Shown here piece by piece: positions 15,844 through 24,380 of a stretch of DNA of 39,632 bases. Source of the stretch: Candidatus Helarchaeota archaeon (GTDB lineage Archaea > Asgardarchaeota > Lokiarchaeia > Helarchaeales > RDOG01); assembly GCA_029838215.1 (NCBI GenBank), contig JALGVI010000022.1:1-39632 (forward strand), given 5' to 3'. The notes beneath the pieces were generated by a model. That model was not told the origin of the DNA. It saw only the letters and a program-made list of their open reading frames with translations, and made no database searches. The first letter of the stretch is position 1, and each line of letters begins with the position of its first letter. Position numbers and translations under genes: made by a program.

Positions 15844-16797
15844 TCAGGGGAATTTATTTCGACAGGGAACGTGAAAGTGGTTGAGAATTTTCAATAAGTT
15901 CAAATCGCGGGAAACCACCAGTCGTTCGAAGTCCACTAAATGCGTGCCCAACGCAACCAAGGAGAGGTCATTCCAGAAAGAGGCTCTTTCGTGATTGATG
16001 CGAATCCTTGCAAGGTCTCCGTCCAACTTGATTTCTTTGTTGAGTTGGATTATCAGTTGCTTGCTGATCTTGCAAATCCAAATCGTTTCTGCAAACTTGA
16101 GAAACTGAGAATCAATGAATTCAAAATGCAATGTGATTTCGTCGTAAATGCTTGGAGTAATTAAGAAGAGAGTTGTCGTTTTTTTTCCGGCAAGATACTT
16201 GTAAAATGAATCGTTATCTTCTTGCAATGAGTAAAGAATGAAGCTAGAATCAAGAATTTGAATTTTTTTTTCGTGTTGGTATAAGTACCTGATGAGTTTT
16301 TTCAGACCAACCTTTGTAACATCGATTTTTTTCTGGATTTCCGCCTGTAATGCCTGTTGGATTTCAGCTTCCACGGGCGGCATTATGAGATCTCCAAACT
16401 CGTCCCGAAAACGCTTCAAAATTTCTCCCGTCGGCACGCCTCGAAAATTCTTGTGCCTATCAAGGACAATATTCTTGAAAAAACGAGGAATCGTTTCGTT
16501 GATTTTGAGTTTCAAATAAATTGCCTGTGAAGACCCGAAAATGCTTTCGATCTTCTTGAGAAACACCTGAAAAATCAGCCGTGCGCTCACGAACGTGTTG
16601 TCCAACTTGATTGCACGATCAAAAACTTCGTAGAAAAGCCGGTTGAAATTCTTACGTTTCCGTAGTTGTTTAATTTCAGATGGAGTCAAGTGTTCTTGCA
16701 AGATGAAATCAAAAAGTTCCAAATTTTTTTCATCCGAGAATTCAGAGTCCATTTCGGTTCGGAATTCTTCATAGATTTCTCGAGCAGGATATTTCAT
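15844..16797 (-). CDS. Protein with a C-terminal PIN-like domain
   Basis: 317 residues. Residues 1-175 are helical and unrecognised. Residues 178-317 follow the PIN layout: KIQILDSSFILYS (D183), PSIYDE (E220), FWNDLSLVALGTH (D277) and VVSRDLNLLKIL (D298), that is, four acidic residues at the expected places plus the typical RDLNLL near the end. PIN domains are Mg-dependent RNases, either toxins or RNA-processing enzymes such as Nob1. No antitoxin-like gene is adjacent. The N-terminal helical part may be a partner-binding region. The call rests on pattern, not on a search. A 180-nt gap with no evident element separates it from the M20 gene. Confidence 0.5.
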   Translation of the reverse strand: MKYPAREIYEEFRTEMDSEFSDEKNLELFDFILQEHLTPSEIKQLRKRKNFNRLFYEVFDRAIKLDNTFVSARLIFQVFLKKIESIFGSSQAIYLKLKINETIPRFFKNIVLDRHKNFRGVPTGEILKRFRDEFGDLIMPPVEAEIQQALQAEIQKKIDVTKVGLKKLIRYLYQHEKKIQILDSSFILYSLQEDNDSFYKYLAGKKTTTLFLITPSIYDEITLHFEFIDSQFLKFAETIWICKISKQLIIQLNKEIKLDGDLARIRINHERASFWNDLSLVALGTHLVDFERLVVSRDLNLLKILNHFHVPCRNKFP

Positions 16798-16907
16798 TCG
16801 TGATCCACACGGATTTCAAGGATTTTCGTCTTTGATTTCCACATCGCTGACATGTATTTTTCTTTCGTGCGAAGTGAATCATCAATTGTCCGTAATTTTT
16901 AATGAAA

Positions 16908-17318
16908 TCAAGTAATGCTTTCAAGCAAGTTGAATTTTTTCTTGAGTATTTTTTTTGCTTCTTCCGAATCGTCAACCCGTAACACGATGATGGCTTTTTT
17001 CTGTGGTGCTACAAACGAATAGAGATATGCTATGTTGATTTTCTCGTCCCCTAAAGTTTTAGCAATCTCGTGAAGTGCACCGGGTCGATCTGGGACTTCG
17101 ATGGCGAGGACTTCGGTTTCGGAAATCAGGTAATTTTTTTCTTTCAGGATTTCTGAACATTCTTTCGGCTTATCCACGATTATGCGTAAAATTCCGTAGT
17201 CCACCGTATCGGCAACCGTTAATGCTTGCAGGTTTATTTTCTTTTCCTGAAGAAATTTCGTCATTTCAGCCAGCATTCCCGGACGATTGGGAAGAAAAAT
17301 TGAAATTTGAGTTAACAT
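16908..17318 (-). CDS. Tandem ACT-domain protein (aryl-CoA ligase partner)
   Basis: 136 residues, two ACT repeats: LPNRPGMLAEMTKFLQEKKI near the N-terminus and VPDRPGALHEIAKTLGDEKI from about 73. ACT modules bind amino acids or similar ligands. The gene starts 3 nt after the PaaK-type ligase and its ribosome-binding site, GAGGAGG, lies inside the last codons of that gene, so they are coupled. In many archaea and bacteria a two-ACT protein follows a PaaK-like ligase, presumably as its allosteric regulator. The ligand is not known. Confidence 0.85.
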   Translation of the reverse strand: MLTQISIFLPNRPGMLAEMTKFLQEKKINLQALTVADTVDYGILRIIVDKPKECSEILKEKNYLISETEVLAIEVPDRPGALHEIAKTLGDEKINIAYLYSFVAPQKKAIIVLRVDDSEEAKKILKKKFNLLESIT

Positions 17319-17320
17319 TT

Positions 17321-18637
17321 CTATATGGCCTCCTCTTTTCTGATGTCAATAACTCTTTTTGCCTTGCCTTCACTTCTAGGGATAGTTTCAGGAGAAACGA
17401 GTTCCACGCGAGAATGAATTTGCAAGACGTTGTATAAACTATTCTCGATCTCCTGTTTGAATTTTTCGAGCTCTCCCATTTTGTCGGAGAACGTTTCGGG
17501 AGTGAGTTCGACCTTGACCTTCAAGGAGTCGACGATCTCACGATCGAGTATGATTTGATAATGTCCCGACACGCCGGGGATTTGCATGAGCACGTGTTCT
17601 ATTGCAGAAGGAAAGACGTTTATGCCTTTAACGATGAGCATGTCATCGGCACGTCCCATGATTTTTTTCATTCTGGCGTGGTATCGTCCACAATTGCATT
17701 TTTCGTGCGTTATCGTGCTGATATCATTTGTCACGTATCGCAAGAGTGGTTGTCCCGTCTTCGTGAGCGTGGTGAAGGCGAGCACGCCTTTTTCTCCAGG
17801 TGATAAGACTTCATGCGTCTTGGGATCCAATACTTCCACGAGAAAGTGGTCTTCCCAGACGTGGAGACCGTCTTTTTCGGGACACTCCACGGAAACACCG
17901 GGTCCGCACAGCTCACTCAAGCCGTAAATGTCAATGGCGTCGATGTTCAACACATCCTCGATTTTTTTTCGGAGATTGTCCGACCACGGCTCCGCACCGA
18001 ACATCCCAACCTTTAAATGAAGTTTAGAAACATCCACGTCCATTTTTTGTGCATATTCCACGATGTACAGGCTATATGAAGGGGTGCAGGTTAGAAATGT
18101 TGATTTAAAATCTTGCATGAGCATGATTTGACGTTGCGTGTTTCCTCCTGATACGGGTATTACCGTTGCACCGATTTTCTCGGCACCATAATGAAATCCG
18201 AGTCCTCCCGTAAAAAGCCCGTATCCGTAGGCGTTTTGCACCACGTCATTACTCGTCATCCCTGCACAAGCCACGGTTCGAGCCATGACTTCTGTCCATG
18301 CATCAAGATCATGTCGCGTGTAGGATACAACAGTTGGTTTTCCCGTCGTTCCCGATGACGCATGAATGCGCACGATCTCGGACATTGGCACGCAAACGAG
18401 ACCGAAAGGATAATTATCCCTCAAGTCCGTTTTGAGAGTTGGAGGAATCTTGCTAATATCTTCTAATGAGTGAATGTCATCGGGAGAAACGCCACTTTTT
18501 TTCATTCTATCGTGATAAAACTTTTGATTCTTATAACAATAGTCGACAAGCGTCTTGAGTTCCTTCAATTGAATTTTTTCAAGTTCTTCACGAGTCATCA
18601 GTTCTCGTTCTTTATTCCAGAATTGAGTTTGAACCAT
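17321..18637 (-). CDS. Phenylacetate-CoA ligase-like (PaaK family) aryl-CoA ligase
   Basis: 438 residues, full length for the family. The adenylate-forming signature SSGTTGKPT is at about 94-102; later come YGLSELCGPGVSVEC and the C-terminal KGINVFPSAIEHVL and GKAKRVIDIR. These enzymes activate an aromatic acid with ATP and CoA. In archaea such ligases often work with arylacetates formed by 2-oxoacid ferredoxin oxidoreductases, or in reverse to make ATP. GGTGAG lies just upstream of ATG 18637. It is the first gene of a two-gene unit with the ACT protein. The exact acid (phenylacetate, indoleacetate or other) is not decided. Confidence 0.9.
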   Translation of the reverse strand: MVQTQFWNKERELMTREELEKIQLKELKTLVDYCYKNQKFYHDRMKKSGVSPDDIHSLEDISKIPPTLKTDLRDNYPFGLVCVPMSEIVRIHASSGTTGKPTVVSYTRHDLDAWTEVMARTVACAGMTSNDVVQNAYGYGLFTGGLGFHYGAEKIGATVIPVSGGNTQRQIMLMQDFKSTFLTCTPSYSLYIVEYAQKMDVDVSKLHLKVGMFGAEPWSDNLRKKIEDVLNIDAIDIYGLSELCGPGVSVECPEKDGLHVWEDHFLVEVLDPKTHEVLSPGEKGVLAFTTLTKTGQPLLRYVTNDISTITHEKCNCGRYHARMKKIMGRADDMLIVKGINVFPSAIEHVLMQIPGVSGHYQIILDREIVDSLKVKVELTPETFSDKMGELEKFKQEIENSLYNVLQIHSRVELVSPETIPRSEGKAKRVIDIRKEEAI

Positions 18638-18705
18638 GAACTCACCAATACTCGAATATTTTTAGTAAATAAAAAGGAAAAAAAATTTGAGAAGAAATTC
18701 AGCAA

Positions 18706-19194
18706 CTAATATTTGGTTCGCCCGCCGAAGACCTTGATTTTGAGCTTCGTCCTTTCTTTCTCATCTTGAACTATGATGTATTCTGATTTTTCAGCAGACA
18801 GGTTAACCTTTATTTTGGTCGAAGCCACTTTTTTATCCTTTTTTAGCAGGTCTCGCTCCCAGATGGAAATCGGGATTTCAATTATCTTGTCATCGCCCTT
18901 ATGAAGATGCAGGAATTGCGTGTAGAGAGAAATCTCGTTTTGTCCGGGCTGAAAAGCCTCGTTTTTCTCCAATTGGATGGTTCCGCGTGAAGGCGTGCGA
19001 ATCTGATAGCGGGGCCATTGACCGCATTTAATATAAAACTCACCAGTCCAATCCAAATCATAATCGGCGATTGTTTTTAGGCTTATCATCCCAATGTTAA
19101 TGTAATATCGATCTTTCCGGGCTTTTTGTTCGTGCGAGAAGCTTTCACCTTTTGCGTGGGTCTTTTTACCTTTTACGTAAACTCGTCGTCCCAT
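18706..19194 (-). CDS. All-beta hypothetical protein
   Basis: 162 residues with a very basic N-terminus (MGRRVYVKGKKTHAKG) and then alternating short strands (YYINIGMIS, GEFYIKCGQWPRYQI, KIIEIPISIWERDL, STKIKVNLS). The arrangement looks like a beta sandwich, possibly C2- or immunoglobulin-like, but this is weak. No catalytic motif is seen. A basic extension could bind nucleic acid or acidic lipid. It stands alone between the PaaK unit and the divergent threonine synthase. Confidence 0.6.
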   Translation of the reverse strand: MGRRVYVKGKKTHAKGESFSHEQKARKDRYYINIGMISLKTIADYDLDWTGEFYIKCGQWPRYQIRTPSRGTIQLEKNEAFQPGQNEISLYTQFLHLHKGDDKIIEIPISIWERDLLKKDKKVASTKIKVNLSAEKSEYIIVQDEKERTKLKIKVFGGRTKY

Positions 19195-19333
19195 TAAAAA
19201 TCACTTCGTATCCAATATCTGTTAAAATTTATCTGGTTGAATCTTATTATGCAATTTAGATTATTTATAAAAACTGGTTCATTATTGTATATTAAAAATA
19301 TATAAAAAAAATTCAATTGATGAAGGGTTTTCG

Positions 19334-20632
19334 GTGTACAGCGTTCTAAAATGCATTAAATGCAAAAAAGAATATCCTCTGAATGAATTAATATACGAAT
19401 GCAAGTCTTGTGGCGCTCTGTTGGACGTGCAACACGATTTAGAGGAAGTAAAAGAGGCTATTTCGAAAGAGTTATTTGATAAACGGTTAGGGACGAGACA
19501 ATTTCCATACATGAGTGGTGTATGGAGATACAGGGAGTTGATCCTGCCCGTAGAGGAGAAAATGATAATTTCCCGACCTGAAGGAAATACCAACCTTTAC
19601 AAGTCCAAAAAGGCGGCGGAATTCGTGGGGAGCACGTTGGAAAATCTTCGTTTAAAGCACGAAGGAGAAAATCCCACGGGATCTTTTAAGGATAGAGGCA
19701 TGACTTCTGGCGTGACTCAAGCAAACGTGCTGGGTGCCGAAATCGTTGCTTGCGCATCGACAGGGAACACGTCGGCTTCGATGGCAGCCTTTGCCGCAGT
19801 CGGCAATAAAAAAGCAATTGTTTTCATTCCCGAAGGAAAAATTGCATATGGAAAGCTCTCACAGGCATTGGCTTACGGGGGAATCACGCTTCAAATACGC
19901 GGCAACTTCGACGACGCCATGAAACTCGTCAAGGAAGTCTCTTTAGATTTGAACCTGTATCTCTTGAATTCCGTGAACCCTTTTAGACTCGAGGGACAAA
20001 AATCCATCATCATTGAATTGCTCCATCAATTGAACTGGGAAGTTCCTGACTGGCTCGTTTGTCCGGGAGGCAATCTCGGAAATTCTTCGGCTTTTGGGAA
20101 GGCATTACATGAATTGAAGGAATTGGGTTTCATCGATTCTCTTCCGCGATTGGCTGTCATACAAGCAGAGGGGTCTGCTCCACTATATTTGAGTTATAAG
20201 ACGGGTTTTGAGAAACACGTCGAGGTGGAAAATCCCGAAACCATAGCCACTGCCATCAAGATCGGAAAACCCGTGAACTACACGAAAGCGGTGCGTGCCA
20301 TCAAGTGGACCAATGGACTCGTTGAAATCGTCACGGAAGACGAAATAATGAATGCCAAGGCTATTGTTGACGGTGCAGGAATCGGCGCTGAACCCGCATC
20401 GTGTGCCACCGTTGCAGGAATTAAAAAACTGATAGAAGCAGGGATAATGGACAAGAAGGACAAAATTGCGGGAATACTCACGGGAAATATCTTGAAAGAC
20501 CCCGATGCCACAGTAAATTATCACATGAAAAAGCTGGACGGTTATGCTTGTACTCACGCAAATGAACCCATCGTCGTGGATGCCAACCGCGAAGACGTGG
20601 AGCGCGTGATAAAGGGGATTTTAAACGCTTAA
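19334..20632 (+). CDS. thrC: Threonine synthase
   Basis: 432 residues from GTG 19334. An N-terminal zinc-ribbon-like pair (C7xxC10 and C23xxC26) is followed by the PLP fold. The Schiff-base lysine is K119 in NPTGSFKDRG. GGNLGNSSAFGKAL and SGTGNTSASMAA-like segments (here ACASTGNTSASMAA) bind PLP phosphate. It converts O-phosphohomoserine to threonine. An AT-rich region with TATA-like elements lies upstream. It converges with homoserine dehydrogenase; both TAA stops share the four bases TTAA at 20629-20632. Confidence 0.93.
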   Translation: MYSVLKCIKCKKEYPLNELIYECKSCGALLDVQHDLEEVKEAISKELFDKRLGTRQFPYMSGVWRYRELILPVEEKMIISRPEGNTNLYKSKKAAEFVGSTLENLRLKHEGENPTGSFKDRGMTSGVTQANVLGAEIVACASTGNTSASMAAFAAVGNKKAIVFIPEGKIAYGKLSQALAYGGITLQIRGNFDDAMKLVKEVSLDLNLYLLNSVNPFRLEGQKSIIIELLHQLNWEVPDWLVCPGGNLGNSSAFGKALHELKELGFIDSLPRLAVIQAEGSAPLYLSYKTGFEKHVEVENPETIATAIKIGKPVNYTKAVRAIKWTNGLVEIVTEDEIMNAKAIVDGAGIGAEPASCATVAGIKKLIEAGIMDKKDKIAGILTGNILKDPDATVNYHMKKLDGYACTHANEPIVVDANREDVERVIKGILNA

Positions 20633-21642
20633 AGCCCGTGCTTGATGGCAATCGATAGGACATCACCCAACAGGCCACTTGCGGCTTCCATGCCACCAGC
20701 ACCGTGTCCTGCAATGGAGATGTCCTGTGCTAAATCTGTTTTTAAAATGATGATGTTATTCGTGCCTCCAATTGCAAAGGGTGATTCGAGCGGCACCAGG
20801 CTCGGTGCAACTTCAAGCCTTCCGTCTTCCGTTGCAATGGCAATGTGTTTTATGATGAGGTCATCTTCCCTTGCCAGTTCCATTGCTTCCAAGGTTATGT
20901 CTTCAATTCCCTTGATTTTAACATCATTTATGGAATAGTTTTTCTTCAGAAACGTGTTTGCAAGGATGAGAAGCTTGAATGCCGCATCATGACCGCCAAT
21001 GTCCAGAGTGGGATCAGCCTCGGCATAACCGAGCTCCTGTGCGTTCTTCAATGCAATCTCAAAGGGTACCTTTTCTTCGTTCATCTTTGAAAGAATGAAA
21101 TTTGACGTTCCGTTTAGAATCGCGGTTATTGCTTTTATTTTATTTCCACGAAGCCCTTCTAATCCCATTTTAATCACGGGAATTCCGCTTCCAACCGTTG
21201 ACTCATAACGGATCTCGACACCGTTCTCACGGGCGAGTGAATGCAGCTCGTCATAGTACAGGGCAATAGGTCCCTTATTTGAAGTCACGACATGGCGTTT
21301 TTGACTCAATGCATGTTTCATGTATGAATAAGCCGGTTCTCCAGTTTGGGGATTGGTATATGAAACTTCAACCAGTATTTGAACGGGAAGCTTGCCCAAT
21401 TCATCCGTGACTTTCTTGCCATCTTTCCAGTTAGGGTGCTTTTTAAATTCCTTGAAAGAATAACCCACGAGTTCGCCCAAGTTCAAGCCGCTCTCGTTTA
21501 TGAATGCACCCTCAAGCTCAAAAATCGCAATTACTTTTAAATCCATGCCGTAATCCTTTTTTATTTCCGCTTTTTTATCGTTGATAATGCCCGCCAATGC
21601 GCGTCCAACGGTTCCGAACCCCACTAATGCTAAATTGACCAT
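20629..21642 (-). CDS. hom: Homoserine dehydrogenase
   Basis: 337 residues. The NAD(P)-binding GFGTVGRA is at 8-15, VTSNKGPIA at about 138-146, STVGSGIPVI and LNGTSNFIL follow, and AEADPTLDIGGHDAAFKL is the family signature with the catalytic Lys and acidic residues. It lacks the C-terminal ACT domain of longer homologs; the separate ACT protein upstream (13 nt away, with GAGGTGG as ribosome-binding site) probably replaces it. It reduces aspartate semialdehyde to homoserine for threonine and methionine. Confidence 0.93.
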   Translation of the reverse strand: MVNLALVGFGTVGRALAGIINDKKAEIKKDYGMDLKVIAIFELEGAFINESGLNLGELVGYSFKEFKKHPNWKDGKKVTDELGKLPVQILVEVSYTNPQTGEPAYSYMKHALSQKRHVVTSNKGPIALYYDELHSLARENGVEIRYESTVGSGIPVIKMGLEGLRGNKIKAITAILNGTSNFILSKMNEEKVPFEIALKNAQELGYAEADPTLDIGGHDAAFKLLILANTFLKKNYSINDVKIKGIEDITLEAMELAREDDLIIKHIAIATEDGRLEVAPSLVPLESPFAIGGTNNIIILKTDLAQDISIAGHGAGGMEAASGLLGDVLSIAIKHGL

Positions 21643-21655
21643 TCAAACCACCTCT

Positions 21656-22150
21656 TCATGTTTCAAGTTGGAAAATGGGGTTCAACCCTTTCTCCGAGCA
21701 GATCTTGTTAATCTCGGCATAAATCACGTCCAAATCTTCCTTCTTTTCGTACTGAAAATTGATCTTCATCGAAGATACTTCTTCGGAAGATTTGATGCGA
21801 GAATCGACCTTTCGAATGTATGCTTTTCTTGCCATCAAGCGATCCAGCGTGTTTTTTACATCCGTCTTGTAAATATGCCCGATTAAAATGACGGTCTTGC
21901 CATACACGCCGACTTCTGATTCGAGACGCTTGATTTTTATGCCCTGAATCTCCAATGCAGACCTGATTTTACCCAAGCTTTCAGGAGAGTCAATCTCGAA
22001 TTCAAACACGACGGGAACCAAATCTTTCGTTTTCAAATCCCTTAAATGGTATATTCCAAAAAAATTCCCGCCTCGTAATGATATGACATCAACAACCTTC
22101 ATTAATTGACCGGGCGTGTCGGGCAGTTCAACTTCCAGAGTTACTATCAT
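21656..22150 (-). CDS. ACT-domain regulator paired with homoserine dehydrogenase
   Basis: 164 residues from ATG 22150, chosen because AAGGA lies just upstream; ATG 22165 is the alternative. The N-terminal ACT module reads VTLEVELPDTPGQLMKVVDV, a second weaker one begins around GKTVILIGHIY. It directly precedes hom. In several archaea a free ACT protein is found beside a short homoserine dehydrogenase and is thought to give threonine feedback control; here that is inferred from context. A strong hairpin lies in its 5' leader (22194-22233). Confidence 0.8.
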   Translation of the reverse strand: MIVTLEVELPDTPGQLMKVVDVISLRGGNFFGIYHLRDLKTKDLVPVVFEFEIDSPESLGKIRSALEIQGIKIKRLESEVGVYGKTVILIGHIYKTDVKNTLDRLMARKAYIRKVDSRIKSSEEVSSMKINFQYEKKEDLDVIYAEINKICSEKGLNPIFQLET

Positions 22151-22193
22151 GTTTTTTTCCTTCATTTCTCTTTAGGAGCGGAAATCGTTCAAG

Positions 22194-22233
22194 TATCACT
22201 CACGTGAAGAAAACATTCACGATCTGAGTGATA
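22194..22233 (-). promoter_or_regulatory. Leader hairpin upstream of the ACT-hom operon
   Basis: Arms TATCACTCA-CGTGAA and TTCACG-(3 nt bulge)-TGAGTGATA pair over 15 bp around a 7-nt loop. On the minus strand it lies about 45 nt before the ACT start and just below a TATA-like TTTAAATC at about 22251, so it would sit at the 5' end of the mRNA. It could be an operator or an RNA control element for threonine synthesis. Confidence 0.6.
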
Positions 22234-22361
22234 ATAGATTTCAGATTTGGATTTAAAAGTTATTTTCACTAATTTTTATATGATTTGAATCATTATGAAT
22301 CCTTCAGTTCGATTGATTAATCGAAAAAAATCCAAATTTAAAAATATCGAGGTCTTCATGA

Positions 22362-22913
22362 ATGAGTGATGATAAAACGGGTTTGAAAAGAACAATTGAG
22401 GACTTGCGGAAAGTAATCGCCGAGAAGAACGCCAAAAATGAAGAATTGACCGAGAAAATCACGGAATTAGAAAAACAACTTGCCGAAAAAAATGCCAAAA
22501 TTGAGGAACTGGATAAAAGAATCGCCGAATTTGAAGCATCAAAATTAACACCTAAAGCGGAAGTAAAAGAAGGACAGCCGGAAGGAGCAGGAATGAAAGG
22601 ACGAGAGGAAGGGTTTGGCTCTATCGTCAAACAGCAAACCAGCCCCACCAGAATACTCATAGAGCTCCAGGCTTATTTGAAGAAGTCTTCAGACATAAAA
22701 GTCAAGCAAGTATTAGATGATATTGATAAAGCAAAAGACGCACTTGAAAATGCACAGGGAACGCAACGATTGTGCTATGCAATAAATCAATTCTCTCGGG
22801 AAATAAAAGGGTGGTATTCAAGGGAAAACCCTGCAGATGCAAGAATCAAGAGCAATCACTTACAAAAAATCTTAGACGAGATCGATACTTGGATAGATCG
22901 ATACTTTCGATAA
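22362..22913 (+). CDS. Coiled-coil hypothetical protein
   Basis: 183 residues from ATG 22362. Residues 5-65 form a near-repetitive heptad coil (repeated IAEKNAK, LTEKITELEKQLAEKNAK, ELDKRIAEFE). A Gly/Glu-rich linker, about 66-85, leads to a compact helical domain, about 90-183 (RILIELQAYLKKSS..., QFSREIKGWYS, LDEIDTWIDRYFR). No known family. It is followed by a hairpin-plus-T-tract terminator candidate and a 209-nt gap, so it is probably a separate transcript from the MoxR genes. Confidence 0.65.
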   Translation: MSDDKTGLKRTIEDLRKVIAEKNAKNEELTEKITELEKQLAEKNAKIEELDKRIAEFEASKLTPKAEVKEGQPEGAGMKGREEGFGSIVKQQTSPTRILIELQAYLKKSSDIKVKQVLDDIDKAKDALENAQGTQRLCYAINQFSREIKGWYSRENPADARIKSNHLQKILDEIDTWIDRYFR

Positions 22914-22945
22914 TTCTTTTTCTTCATCACTCATTTTTTGAGTAA
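22914..22945 (+). terminator. Hairpin/T-tract terminator candidate
   Basis: ACTCA at 22929-22933 pairs with TGAGT at 22939-22943 around five T, and a T-rich run (TTCTTTTTCTT) directly follows the stop codon. It would end transcription of the coiled-coil gene. Confidence 0.4.
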
Positions 22946-23122
22946 TTTCGTTCAAGAGCTTTTTCTAGATTCATCCTGACTTATTTTTAAAGCGGTTTTT
23001 TACCCCTTTTTCGAAATCCATTTTACGTAGAAGATTTCGTGGCTGTTATATACATAATTATCAAATAAATTTAGAAGTCAGAATTTTAGAATAATTAAAT
23101 ATGAAGAGGAAGTTGATTTGAA

Positions 23123-24280
23123 ATGCCTTCTCGGCAGAAAACCGCAAGTAAAAAATCCTCCAAGAGAGGAAAAAAGAAAAAAAATATTTCTAGTGAAAAA
23201 TCAGGAGTTTCAGCTGATGAAACGGTTAGAACGCCGATAAACAAACCCGAAACAGAGAAAATTGTTGGATCAAAGGAAGAAGTGGAGTCTGAATTATTAA
23301 CGAAATTAAAAAAATCGCTTGCTTTGAGTCCCATTCAAAATTTGGAGATGATGGAAAAACTCAGGACGGCACCACTGGAGCAATTATTTGAAGAATCGAA
23401 ACAGCTTCAGAGGGAAGTAAAAGTCGATTTGGTGATAGAAGGTCAATACAAAGAAGCCCTTGAACTTTTAATGGATGCGGACACGGCAGGTCTATATCCA
23501 GCACTGGTGGGACCGCCAGGTGTGGGGAAGACGGCATTATGCAGGTACTTCACGGAAATAAGGGCAAAATTGACGGGAAATGATAGTTTTGAATGGTTGA
23601 CTTTTGATGAAGCGACTCGTCCATCTCACCTAATCGGCTCTTTTAATCCCGCCTTAACAATTAATCAAGGCTTCATTCCTCAAGCTTTTAATTTCGGCCC
23701 ACTTACAAGGGCAATGTTAAGGGGAGGCGTGTTTCTTGCAAATGAAATAAACCGCGCAACCGAATTCACTCAAAATACGTTGCTGGAACCTTTGGAAGAA
23801 CGTACAATCAACGTGCCGCACTTGGGAAGAATTCAAGCAAGCCAAGGTTTCTTTTTCATCGCGGCAATGAATCCATCGGAAATCGCGGGAACTCACAGGA
23901 TCGGTGATGCTCTCAAAGATCGATTGAAGGTATGGATAGAATTAACCTATCCCCGGAAAATAACGGAGCTCAGGATAATTAAAAAAAATAATCCTCATTT
24001 TGTCTTGGGAGATTCCTATCTCGATAAAATTCACGCGCTTATTAGTGCAACCAGAACGGATTCGCGCGTGGAACTGCCCGCTTCATTGAGAACAGGAATA
24101 GCAATAGCGCGGCTGATGGGTTTATTTTGTCAAAAAAAGAACGGAGATGATTTAACAGCAAAATTAGCCAAGATTTCATATCACGTGCTCATTGGAAGCA
24201 TAAAAACGAAACCGGGAACGCAACCAAAAAACGTCATAATGAGAATAATCAAGGAACAGCTAGGATTCACAATAAAGTGA
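23123..24280 (+). CDS. MoxR-family AAA+ ATPase
   Basis: 385 residues. The first 90 are low-complexity and basic/charged (KKSSKRGKKKKN), likely a disordered tail. The AAA+ core follows: Walker A GPPGVGKT at 130-137, the Walker B region GVFLANEINRA at about 202-212 (the usual D before E is N here, E208 kept), sensor 1 FIAAMNPSE, and an arginine-finger region DALKDRL. MoxR ATPases act as chaperones that load metal or assemble complexes, nearly always with a VWA-protein partner, which here is the next gene. The three genes 23123-29921 run in the same direction with short gaps (100 and 9 nt). Confidence 0.9.
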   Translation: MPSRQKTASKKSSKRGKKKKNISSEKSGVSADETVRTPINKPETEKIVGSKEEVESELLTKLKKSLALSPIQNLEMMEKLRTAPLEQLFEESKQLQREVKVDLVIEGQYKEALELLMDADTAGLYPALVGPPGVGKTALCRYFTEIRAKLTGNDSFEWLTFDEATRPSHLIGSFNPALTINQGFIPQAFNFGPLTRAMLRGGVFLANEINRATEFTQNTLLEPLEERTINVPHLGRIQASQGFFFIAAMNPSEIAGTHRIGDALKDRLKVWIELTYPRKITELRIIKKNNPHFVLGDSYLDKIHALISATRTDSRVELPASLRTGIAIARLMGLFCQKKNGDDLTAKLAKISYHVLIGSIKTKPGTQPKNVIMRIIKEQLGFTIK

Positions 24281-24380
24281 AGATGAAATTTGAAAAAAAA
24301 CATGATTATTTATAAAAAATTAAGGGGAGATAGATAGAATCACGCATCAAGACCATCAGAAAGGTGAGTACTCAAGCGGC

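Noticed and set aside
15844..16797. PIN-like protein as a toxin of a toxin-antitoxin pair
   Set aside because: The protein is far longer than VapC toxins and no small antitoxin-like gene lies next to it.
22361..22935. 12-nt inverted repeat AATGAGTGATGA / TCATCACTCATT flanking the coiled-coil gene
   Set aside because: Pairs of 12-mers this far apart are expected by chance many times in a window of this size, and one copy is just the start codon region.
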